From assembly GCA_910587395.1 (NCBI GenBank), contig CAJULJ010000029.1:1-37714 (forward strand): 37,714 bases of DNA, read 5' to 3'. The translations under genes were made by a program, and so were the position numbers. How positions within the stretch are numbered: position 1 is the stretch's first letter; every line of letters begins with the position of its first letter. The notes below the pieces were generated by a model. The model saw nothing but the letters and a program-made list of their open reading frames with translations. It searched no databases and had not been told where the DNA came from. Positions 31,801 to 37,714 of this stretch are shown one piece after another. Origin of the DNA: an uncultured Oscillospiraceae bacterium. GTDB lineage: Bacteria > Bacillota > Clostridia > Oscillospirales > Oscillospiraceae.

Positions 31801-34302
31801 GAAGGTCTGCTCGACGAACTTGGGCGGGATGGAGTCCAGGGTGTTGATTTTCAGGAACTTGATCGCCTTGGAGTTGTTGCCCGCGGTGTCCCGTCCCATG
31901 TAATACAGGTAGTAGGCGGTGGTGTTGGTCTCGGCGTAGAGCAGGTTGGTGATGTTGAAGGGAGAGGTGGGATTCGTGCCGTTTCGGACCGCGCCCACGC
32001 CGCTCTCCAGCTTGACCTTGGCGGCCAGGGCGGCGGCACTGTCCACGTCGTCCGTAAGGTCGTCGTCCTTGAAGAGCAGGGTGCCGCGGTCGGGATCGTC
32101 CTCGTCGTCCAGCTGGATATCCTCATAGGGGAGGAACGCCCTGTTGTCATGGTCGCTCTCGGTGACCACGGCCCAGACCAGGCTGCCCGGTTCATCCAGA
32201 GTGTAGGCGATGCGCACGGAGCTGACCTGAGAGTCGGTCTGCATGATGGAGGTGACCTTGGGGCGGGTTTCATCCGGGGCGGTGAAGCGGACAGCCTCCG
32301 CCGCGGCCATGCTCTGAGCCCCGTCGTGGTCGGTGAGCCACAGGTAGAGCACGTAGTTGGTCTTTTCGTCCAGCCGCTTGTCGTTGACGTGGATGGGCGT
32401 GGTGACGTTCTTGGTCACGCTCATGCTGCCGTAGCCCAGGTTGCCGGAGATGGAGGCGGCCTTGAACTCCGCGGGAGTGGGAGCGGCGGCGCCGTCGGGC
32501 AGCAGGGCGTAGTAGAGCAGGCAGCTCTTGTTGGTCATGACGGTGACCTGCGCGTCGTCACAGGTGACCTTGGACATGTAGGGGTAGCCGGGCTTGACAA
32601 AGGCGGGGACGGTGTTGTCCGGGGTGGAGAAGGAGGTGACCTTGATGGGGCTGTGCTGGTCCCGTCCGTCCACCAGCATGGCGGTGACGTAGTAGGAGCC
32701 GCCGGAGGTCAGCCGGGCGACCTGAGCGGTGTAGTCGGTGTTGGCGGAGGCGGCGGTGATCTTGCCGGAGGCCAGCACCTTGTTGCCGTACACGGGGGGC
32801 TCCAGCAGGTCGGCCTCGCTGACGGAGCCGTCGGCCACGGCGGACACGGCCCAGTAGATGGTGCCCGGTTTGTTGGCGCGGAACACCAGCTCAGCATTGG
32901 TGGGCGCGATCTTGCGCACGGCGGGATAGCCCGCCAGCAGCCTGGGATCGGAGGAGGACTCGGCGGCCTGGGTGCTGTTCATGTTGCTGCCGGCGATGTC
33001 GGTGGTGATGCCCGGGCGGATTTCGATCTTGTCGGGCAGCTGCTCCACGGTGGAGCCGGCGGCGCCCACGTTCAGGTTCTTGATGTCGCCGGTGCCGGTC
33101 ACGTCGGTGGCCGCGTCCAGGTTGAGGTCGCCCACCACGGCGTCGCCGTCCACCAGCACGGAGGAGCCGGTGGCGTACTCGTCCACAGTGACCTTGTCGG
33201 CGGAGCCCTGGACGATCTGCATGTCGGAATCGGGGGTGCGGTTGATGACCTCCTTGATATTGCCCGCCAGCTGGAACAAAGCGCCGCTCTCACCGTCCAG
33301 GGTGATATGGCTCAGTCCGTAGCCGGGCAGGGAGGAGTCGTCCACATACGCGTTGGTGCGCACCACGGTGGTGGGGATGTCGGTGTTGCCCTCGGCGCGG
33401 ATGGTGACGAACTGGCTGCCGATGCTGTCCACCACCATGTTGTCGGCGGTGACGTTGCGCAGGATGATGCTGCTCTGGCTGGAGTTGCTCTCGCCGCCGC
33501 CGCTGACGATGATCTCGCCCAGCACGGTGACGTTCTCCAGCAGCACGTCGCCCAGGTCGATGCCGCCGGTGAGGTACAGGTTGCCCACGATGACGCCGTC
33601 GCGCAGCTTCACGCCGGAGGTGTTCACCGTGACGTTGCCGTACACGTTGCCCAGGGCGTGGTCGCCCTCGGTCTGGATGGGAGTGCCGATGGCGCGCACC
33701 AGCATGGCGGCCACCTCGCCCCGGGTGATGTTGCGCATGGGCTGGAAGGAGCCGTCCTCATAGCCGCTGATGATGCCGTTGGCGGCGGCGGCGCCCACCA
33801 GGCCCCGGCTCCAGTCGCTGAGGATTCGGGTGTCGGAGAAGCCCAGGGTCTCGCCCACGGTCTCCTGGAGCATCATGTTGCGGGCCAGCAGCACCGCGGC
33901 CTGCTCCCGTGTGAGGGTGTCGTTGGGAGAGGCGGTGGTGGGGCCGGTGCCCTTGAAATAGCCGATGTTATAGGCGATGTCGATGTCCTGGTTATACCAG
34001 TCCCGATTGCGCACATCCGTGAAGGGATGGCCGCCCAGCTTGGTATAGCCGTAGGCGCGGTTCATCATGGTGACGAACTCCGCCCGGGTGATGCTGCGGT
34101 CAGGGGCCATGTTGCCCCCAATGTCGCCGCGCATGACGCCCCAGTCCACCAGGGTCTGTACGTAGGGGTCGGCCCAGCTGGCCGCGTGAGCGGTGACAAT
34201 CGTGCTGGGGAGCAGGCCCAGAATCAGCGCCAGGAACAGGATGCCCGCCAGTCCCCGGCGCAGCAGGTTTCGTTTGGTGTTGTCGGATGGATGCTTGCTC
34301 AT
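28858..34302 (-). CDS. Giant S-layer-anchored protein with N-terminal SLH domains and beta-helix region
   Basis: The 1814-aa protein begins with a basic head and signal peptide (LAGILFLALILGLLPSTIVTAHA, cut near 40). Three SLH domains follow (about 42-205: ITRAEFVTMMNRAYGY, LTREQAAVLLARNM and ITRGEVAAMLVRAIG). Residues about 215-430 form a repetitive stretch (GNVYGNVTVNTSGVKLRDGVIVGN and similar) that looks like a parallel beta-helix. The remaining 1350 residues contain fibronectin-like beta domains (AELVFRANKPGTIYWAVSA and YYVTAMLVDGRDQHSPIKVTSF types) and an unusual helical insert with YDNAREDLGSALRAHFKLYRHP. No enzyme motif was found. Anchoring at the opposite end from its neighbour gives the pair mirror-image layouts. 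The ATG at 34302 has a distant AAAGGA. Likely an adhesin or S-layer component. Confidence 0.88.
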   Translation of the reverse strand: MSKHPSDNTKRNLLRRGLAGILFLALILGLLPSTIVTAHAASWADPYVQTLVDWGVMRGDIGGNMAPDRSITRAEFVTMMNRAYGYTKLGGHPFTDVRNRDWYNQDIDIAYNIGYFKGTGPTTASPNDTLTREQAAVLLARNMMLQETVGETLGFSDTRILSDWSRGLVGAAAANGIISGYEDGSFQPMRNITRGEVAAMLVRAIGTPIQTEGDHALGNVYGNVTVNTSGVKLRDGVIVGNLYLTGGIDLGDVLLENVTVLGEIIVSGGGESNSSQSSIILRNVTADNMVVDSIGSQFVTIRAEGNTDIPTTVVRTNAYVDDSSLPGYGLSHITLDGESGALFQLAGNIKEVINRTPDSDMQIVQGSADKVTVDEYATGSSVLVDGDAVVGDLNLDAATDVTGTGDIKNLNVGAAGSTVEQLPDKIEIRPGITTDIAGSNMNSTQAAESSSDPRLLAGYPAVRKIAPTNAELVFRANKPGTIYWAVSAVADGSVSEADLLEPPVYGNKVLASGKITAASANTDYTAQVARLTSGGSYYVTAMLVDGRDQHSPIKVTSFSTPDNTVPAFVKPGYPYMSKVTCDDAQVTVMTNKSCLLYYALLPDGAAAPTPAEFKAASISGNLGYGSMSVTKNVTTPIHVNDKRLDEKTNYVLYLWLTDHDGAQSMAAAEAVRFTAPDETRPKVTSIMQTDSQVSSVRIAYTLDEPGSLVWAVVTESDHDNRAFLPYEDIQLDDEDDPDRGTLLFKDDDLTDDVDSAAALAAKVKLESGVGAVRNGTNPTSPFNITNLLYAETNTTAYYLYYMGRDTAGNNSKAIKFLKINTLDSIPPKFVEQTFNRYMTGDATKPLASTDITLVFSENIQGGAIRDTLFKNLYDKVEEKRKAFENLWPNGDDMTGATADAIAAKTDYDNAREDLGSALRAHFKLYRHPTTGQDYEVPERTKTSAANADWTVDWRNARISIVDGQFLLTLPTVTEEPTNEDFQKKHYHSALKLDSGATYYFRVNDIYDLAVKPWQLEGGNPQNLPQFTTVDARVVITDGDEPVIINVVGEATPVNERIDYHFQLTPQDVSRIEDSLYWDMLIWFNANVTFTLYSRQINDNGNPVDANGLELDPATAPWTLEKAIGTENSNSPVTIGGGVEGGAFRSFTNTYRTTFGSVVPNYDRVKNMLPNAETGNTKDERKEYAIHLNSLNANTDYTAWTNPNVTLRVSVVAGTRNQLGDIKSGNTTAYNNALNKGVRPIETPSPYTYSKGFNDQKLPSIEPGTPNLASRADVSARITMRLDRPGKVHYLVLPLSELRDPNNPSSYLGDNELMEAQLLNVLSFSAPIPLKPKDSALANAATGNFKSLGEIPLMDGDTKAVTSGTTTSKVGARVAITEPNFTQFTSQDTGTFERLGIIKGVTPEASTSGEVITIDLTRKLKANTAYVLCLLPSGISTVPDDTSEILCFRFTTNMMDIPQLLLTGTNNPTIEASVQSGTSALMEYFVVRKDKEDMDGVKEFHAAFETGASGLAKDSFNDFTKNHPGVTKPTTVLEAMATPLRRGSTFIGTAFDLYAKDNIKPTYVERIQSASSSVGGNDDVVWGEGGQSARPLAPVDTLRLGDHIEAGQDFTIVAMARRDETTEDYAFCAWYPVHKRDTLPPMVTEITPNTDTQMTDTTDPTKNTGVKSGTVTLQFNSGLYNWLNNTAYPIDSCANGGHSPNPKDGAYALGNAATVTTNSKLSIVCDNSLHSSTSPTPVSTITLEVKELPGNASATITFGNYKITTLSGNGSDPNRASLTVTVRAVNINAGVAGADPYWELQATVNTAWNGVVTTR

Positions 34303-34412
34303 GAATGTGACCGTTCCTTTCCGGCGCGGCAGTGGTAGGGCCGCCGCGTCTGTCCGTTGTGCTTCGTGCTTGCAGGATTTATGTTGAACTAAGCGTGTCG
34401 CTCAGATAGGCT

Positions 34413-35009
34413 TCACAGGTCCGCCCTGGCCCGTCCCCGGAGCTGGAGGTTGAACACCGACTCCCGCAGCAGGACCTCCTCGTCGTCGCACAGCTCCACA
34501 AATTTGGCGGCGTACATGATGGCGTGGTCGGCGGGGCGCATGCGCAGGATCTCGCAGCGCACCACCAGCGGCTCATTGGTGACGGGGATGACCACCTCCA
34601 GCTGCTCGCCCACCTGGAGGCTGTGGTCGGTATAAAAGGCGATGCCGCCGGCGCTCAGGTCGTGGGACTCGATCTCCCGCCTGCCCCGCCAGCACCCGGT
34701 GATGGGATAGATGAGGCTTTTGAAGTGGACCACCACCCGCAGGTTTTTGCGCATATCCCCGGTGTCCCGGTTGATTTTGGAGACCTCCAGCTGAATCATG
34801 TCGTTGCGGCTGCGCACAATGGTTCCCTCAAAGGAGGGCCCCGCGTCCATGATGGACAGCAGCTTCAGCTTTTTGTGGGTCAGCACGTCGTCGATTTTGC
34901 CGTCCTCCACCTGGATCTGCCAGTACGGGCCGTCGGTCTTGCCCTGGATGCGGCCCCGGGCGATGGCGGCGCCTCTGCTGTCCAGCAATAGATAAATGCT
35001 CTGCTCCAT
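34413..35009 (-). CDS. PilZ-domain c-di-GMP receptor, YcgR-like (copy B)
   Basis: The 198-aa protein has an N-terminal YcgR-like domain (about 1-85) and a PilZ domain with both motifs, RKNLR (87-91) and DLSAGG (117-122), so c-di-GMP binding is expected. The ATG at 35009 has AGGAGG seven bases upstream and sits two bases after the stop of the flhB-like gene; an in-frame GTG at 35015 is too close to the SD. It belongs to the ylqG-like/flhB-like group and directly precedes a giant SLH gene. The role is probably to link c-di-GMP to the flagellar motor, the export gate or the surface protein. It is only distantly similar to copy A. Confidence 0.87.
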   Translation of the reverse strand: MEQSIYLLLDSRGAAIARGRIQGKTDGPYWQIQVEDGKIDDVLTHKKLKLLSIMDAGPSFEGTIVRSRNDMIQLEVSKINRDTGDMRKNLRVVVHFKSLIYPITGCWRGRREIESHDLSAGGIAFYTDHSLQVGEQLEVVIPVTNEPLVVRCEILRMRPADHAIMYAAKFVELCDDEEVLLRESVFNLQLRGRARADL

Positions 35010-35011
35010 CC

Positions 35012-35368
35012 TCACTCCTCCTGTTCCGCCTGTGTTTTTTCAGTGGCCTGCCGGGGTTTGGGGGCCTGCTTGGGTACGGAGCCCTCCTTGACCCGGTTGG
35101 GATCGAAATGCAGGAAATACACGTAAATCTCCACGATGGCTTTGTACAGCTCCTCGGGCACCTCCTGCCCCAGCTTCAGCTGGGTGAGGATGGTGGCCAG
35201 GGAGTTGTCCTCATAAATGGGCACGCCGCTGTCGGCGGCCACCTCCACGATTTTCTCGGCCATATAGCCCATGCCGGAGGCAACCACCACCGGCGCGCTG
35301 CTCCCCGCCTCGTATTGAAGGGCCACCGCCTTCTTGGAGGGGTTGCGCCTGCCGTCATACTTTGACAT
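35012..35368 (-). CDS. FlhB C-terminal-domain-like protein (YlqH type)
   Basis: The 118-aa soluble protein corresponds to the cytoplasmic C-terminal domain of the flagellar export switch FlhB without its membrane part, as in Bacillus subtilis YlqH. It aligns with FlhB through AVALQYEAGSSAPVVVASGMGYMAEKIVEVAADSGVPIYEDN and IGQEVPEELY-type segments (here LGQEVPEELYKAIVEIYVYF). The self-cleavage motif NPTH is replaced by NPSK (9-12), so it should not self-cut. The ATG at 35368 overlaps the end of the ylqG-like gene by 14 bp, showing coupling. The tail is Lys/Gln/Glu-rich. It may act as an accessory or decoy of the flagellar export gate. Confidence 0.85.
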   Translation of the reverse strand: MSKYDGRRNPSKKAVALQYEAGSSAPVVVASGMGYMAEKIVEVAADSGVPIYEDNSLATILTQLKLGQEVPEELYKAIVEIYVYFLHFDPNRVKEGSVPKQAPKPRQATEKTQAEQEE

Positions 35369-36776
35369 TGACACTGTTCTTCCCTTCAAAAATTTTGGGG
35401 AACACCTCGGTGAGGGTCACCGGACGTTCCATCTTCCGCACGCTGACCCCGGCGGACCGCAGGTCGTTGCGGGTGAGGATCTTGGAGATGTTCTGCTCGA
35501 TCTCCTTGGAGAAGGGAGCCACCCCCTCGGGACAGTTGACCACGATGCCGACATCCCGCTCCTTGCTGGTGAGGATCACGTCAAAGAAACCCAGCCCCTG
35601 CACATCCAGCTTGAACAGGAACTTCATGCACTTCTCGCTCTGCCCCCGCTCATTTTTCTCCTCCGCGTCAGGGTCCACCCACAGCTCGGAGAACAGCATT
35701 TTGTCGTCCATCTCCATGGGTATGAGAAAGTGGTTCAGGGGCATATACACACTCTCGTTCACCAGCATGGCCTTGACCAGATTGCGGAACACGTCCTGTA
35801 CCTCGGCGCTTCCCTCCCCCCGGAGGGCGCGGGAAGCGGCGGCGGCCAGATGGTCGGCGAACTGGGCGGCGGAGGTGTTCTTGGCGAACTGGCTGCTTTG
35901 CAGCAGCTTCATCAGCGACTGGGTATCAATCCCGCCCAGCATCCCTTTTAATGTACCATATCCGGACAGCTGATGGAAGGCCTCCGCCAATTTTTCCTCC
36001 GAGCCGTTCTCATACCGGGCCAGGTCCAGGGCCAGCAGGCTGAGCAGCTCCCGGGGGGTGCCCAGGTCGTGGGTCTGGCTGACGTAGGCGGACATGAGGG
36101 GAAACACCTTTTGCTGCAGCAGGCTGATGTTCCCCTGCCGGTCCCCGGCGGCCAGGCCGTTTTCCAGCTGGGCAATGAGCTCGCGCAGCTGGTCCCCCCA
36201 GCTGGCGGGCATGGCGTTGGCCATCCCCGTCAGGTTGCGCATCAGATTGCCCTCCAGATGGCTGGTGGAGGAAAAATCGTTGTAGCTCTTCAAAAAGTTG
36301 AGGATGTCCAGCTGCACCCCCGCCGAGTCCGCCCGGGCGTATGCGCTGCGCAGCATGGCGAACAGCGCCCCGCCAAACCGGGTGCCCGCCCTCATCTGGG
36401 CGGAGAGGAACTTGAGCAGCTCCGACTGGTCCATTTTCAGCATCTGCATGGCCTGGGCCATCTCCTCGGCGATGCCCTCGCTCATGCCGGAGGCCACCGA
36501 GGTACCCTCCCGCATCATCAGCTTGGACATGGTGGAGCTCAGATCCTGAGTCTGGCGCAGCTGCTGGATAAAGGTCTGGAAATTGGAGTCGTACCGGACC
36601 TGCCCGCCGGACTGGCCGCTGTCCTGCTGTTCGGTGCGGTTGTCCGCGCTGGTGACCCGGTTCAGGTCAGGAACATTCTGAACCTGGGTATTATTGGGGG
36701 AAATTGGAATATTGCGGTTGGTTATGTTGCTGTCATGACCCGGTACCGGGTTGGTCACTCCCAAAAGATCAGGCAT
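35355..36776 (-). CDS. YlqG-like protein with FliK-type C-terminus
   Basis: The 473-aa soluble protein has a disordered N-terminus rich in Asn, Gln and Ser (1-60), a long mainly helical middle (about 65-330, with many Gln/Leu/Met heptads), and a C-terminal beta domain (about 345-470) with LFSELWVDPDAEEKNERG and LGFFDVILTSKERDVGIVVNCP, which resembles the FliK hook-length control C-terminal domain. In Bacillus the same gene order ylqG-ylqH is found, so the pair supports both calls. FliK interacts with FlhB; here the partner is the FlhB-like protein encoded by the overlapping gene. It diverges from cheA. The ATG at 36776 follows GGGGTG. Function is inferred. Confidence 0.72.
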   Translation of the reverse strand: MPDLLGVTNPVPGHDSNITNRNIPISPNNTQVQNVPDLNRVTSADNRTEQQDSGQSGGQVRYDSNFQTFIQQLRQTQDLSSTMSKLMMREGTSVASGMSEGIAEEMAQAMQMLKMDQSELLKFLSAQMRAGTRFGGALFAMLRSAYARADSAGVQLDILNFLKSYNDFSSTSHLEGNLMRNLTGMANAMPASWGDQLRELIAQLENGLAAGDRQGNISLLQQKVFPLMSAYVSQTHDLGTPRELLSLLALDLARYENGSEEKLAEAFHQLSGYGTLKGMLGGIDTQSLMKLLQSSQFAKNTSAAQFADHLAAAASRALRGEGSAEVQDVFRNLVKAMLVNESVYMPLNHFLIPMEMDDKMLFSELWVDPDAEEKNERGQSEKCMKFLFKLDVQGLGFFDVILTSKERDVGIVVNCPEGVAPFSKEIEQNISKILTRNDLRSAGVSVRKMERPVTLTEVFPKIFEGKNSVNVKV

Positions 36777-36814
36777 TTTTCACACCCCTGCGATAAAACT
36801 TGTGAAAAGCTACT

Positions 36815-36841
36815 TAATTTTCGACTGCTCCCTGCCGATAA
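36815..36841 (+). promoter_or_regulatory. Sigma-D (sigma-28) flagellar promoter of cheA
   Basis: TAAT (36815-36818), 15 bp and a perfect GCCGATAA (36834-36841) match the TAAA-N15-GCCGATAA flagellar consensus and lie about 40 bp before the cheA start, indicating late-class flagellar control. Confidence 0.82.
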
Positions 36842-36880
36842 TAGAAAGGATAAAAGATATTTACTGAGGTGGTGCTTTTT

Positions 36881-37714
36881 ATGGGCAGCGGAAACGAAAT
36901 TCTGGATATGTACATTTATGAGACCGGCACTCTGCTGGAGCAGCTGGAGACCATCGTCCTGGAGGCGGAAAAGGCGGATACCTTCTCTCAAGAGAATGTA
37001 AATGAAATTTTCCGCATCATGCACACCATCAAGGGCTCCTCCGCCATGATGGAATTCGACACACTGGCCACCGTGGCCCACCGGATTGAGGACATGTTCT
37101 TCATCATCCGGGAGGGAACCATGTCCGTGGTTCAGGAGGAGGACCGCCCGGCGCTGTTCGATGTGGTGTTCCAATCCATCGACTTCTTCCGGGGCGAGGT
37201 GGACAAGGTGGAAGCGGGCGAACCTCTTGATAAGGATATCGACAGCTTCATGGCAAATATTAATACCTTGATCGCAAAAATCAAGGGGGAACAGCCGCCG
37301 GAGCCTGCTCCCGTCGGCTCTGCGCCCCCGGCGGCGCAAAGCGCCCCCGCGCCCCAAGCCGCCGCGTCTGCCGGAGCCGATGGGTTCCCCTTTGCGCTGC
37401 GGGTGAATTTTGAGGAGGGCTCCGGCATGGAAAGCCTGCGGGCCTTCATGCTGGTCACCGCCGTGAAGGACGTGGTGGATGACACCGATTTCACCTTCTC
37501 CCCCCAAAACGTGGAGAACGATCCCTCCACCTCCGAGGAGATTTTGAACAGCGGCTTCCACCTGATGTTCAAGGACCTGGGCGACCGGGAGAGCGCCATC
37601 GGCGTCATCAAGACCGTGGGCTCCGTCCACGATTACTCCACCTACGTGGTGGCCCCGCCCGAGCCGGCCCCCGCCGCCAGCGCGGCCCCCGCCGCCAGTG
37701 CGGCGTCCCCTGCG
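36881..37714 (+). CDS. cheA: Chemotaxis histidine kinase CheA, N-terminal part (3' end outside window)
   Basis: The frame opens at the ATG at 36881 (SD GAGGTGGT) and continues to the window end: 278 residues, no stop. The start is an Hpt (P1) domain (about 1-110) with the phosphorylated His48 in IMHTIKGSSAMM. An Ala/Pro-rich linker (about 146-168) follows, then the P2 domain (FALRVNFEEGSGMESLRAFMLVTAV) that docks CheY or CheB, and another Ala/Pro linker (APAASAAPAASAA) at the edge. The dimerisation, ATPase and CheW-like domains lie beyond the window. It controls flagellar rotation. A sigma-D promoter precedes it. Confidence 0.95.
   Translation, partial: MGSGNEILDMYIYETGTLLEQLETIVLEAEKADTFSQENVNEIFRIMHTIKGSSAMMEFDTLATVAHRIEDMFFIIREGTMSVVQEEDRPALFDVVFQSIDFFRGEVDKVEAGEPLDKDIDSFMANINTLIAKIKGEQPPEPAPVGSAPPAAQSAPAPQAAASAGADGFPFALRVNFEEGSGMESLRAFMLVTAVKDVVDDTDFTFSPQNVENDPSTSEEILNSGFHLMFKDLGDRESAIGVIKTVGSVHDYSTYVVAPPEPAPAASAAPAASAASPA

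Noticed and set aside
24579..34338. Plus-strand open frames of 1392 and 1071 codons opposite the giant SLH genes
   Set aside because: The minus-strand frames have signal peptides, Ig-like and SLH domains and SD sequences; the plus-strand ones have none.

Overview
The window reads as a chromosomal segment of a GC-rich Gram-positive anaerobe of the class Clostridia, most like a flagellated gut Oscillospiraceae (Flavonifractor, Lawsonibacter, Intestinimonas or Oscillibacter type). This is an inference from protein style: S-layer-homology surface proteins, a meso-DAP type MurE, a Firmicutes YlqG/YlqH-like pair, BioY, a MntP gene behind a Mn2+ riboswitch, and strong SD sequences. No rRNA, tRNA, CRISPR array, transposase or prophage block was found.

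Left part (1-5860). The 3' end of a large secreted S-layer-type protein is followed by a convergent gene for a small phage-tail-like protein. Its SD lies inside a perfect hairpin. A compact module (3560-3820) then pairs a 41-codon peptide ORF with a strongly promoted antisense transcript on the other strand, laid out like a type I toxin-antitoxin locus. It is followed by a meso-DAP type murE and a membrane-anchored XRE regulator.

Cell-wall and stringent-response block (5964-14078, all minus strand). A consensus sigma-A promoter precedes recJ, then relA/spoT, then a D-Asp-ligase-like ATP-grasp enzyme, an Asp/Glu racemase and a second MurE-family ligase. The second MurE lacks the DNPR motif of the first and resembles lysine-type MurE. 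The last three genes are tightly packed and look like one pathway: make a D-amino acid (probably D-Asp), build an alternative muropeptide-like precursor, and ligate the D-amino acid to it. This is the most interesting system in the window.

Transport and membrane block (14119-23550). It holds mntP with a yybP-ykoY riboswitch, an ABC ATPase with a 1091-residue FtsX-like permease that carries a long coiled coil, a sugar-transfer-associated ATP-grasp protein, bioY under a BirA-type operator, a SprA-like putative zinc metalloprotease and a MATE exporter.

Surface and motility block (23844-37714). The minus-strand order of transcription is ylqG-like, flhB-like (ylqH-like), pilZ, a giant SLH protein, a second giant SLH protein with Ig-like domains, and pilZ. 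Diverging from it, cheA starts behind a near-perfect sigma-D promoter and runs off the window. Two PilZ (c-di-GMP) proteins bracketing two giant S-layer-anchored proteins beside flagellar export and chemotaxis genes suggest a motile/sessile surface switch.

A dispersed hairpin repeat of about 100 bp occurs at least four times between genes (about 3825, 11734, 11840 and 14860). The paired arms differ between copies but still pair.
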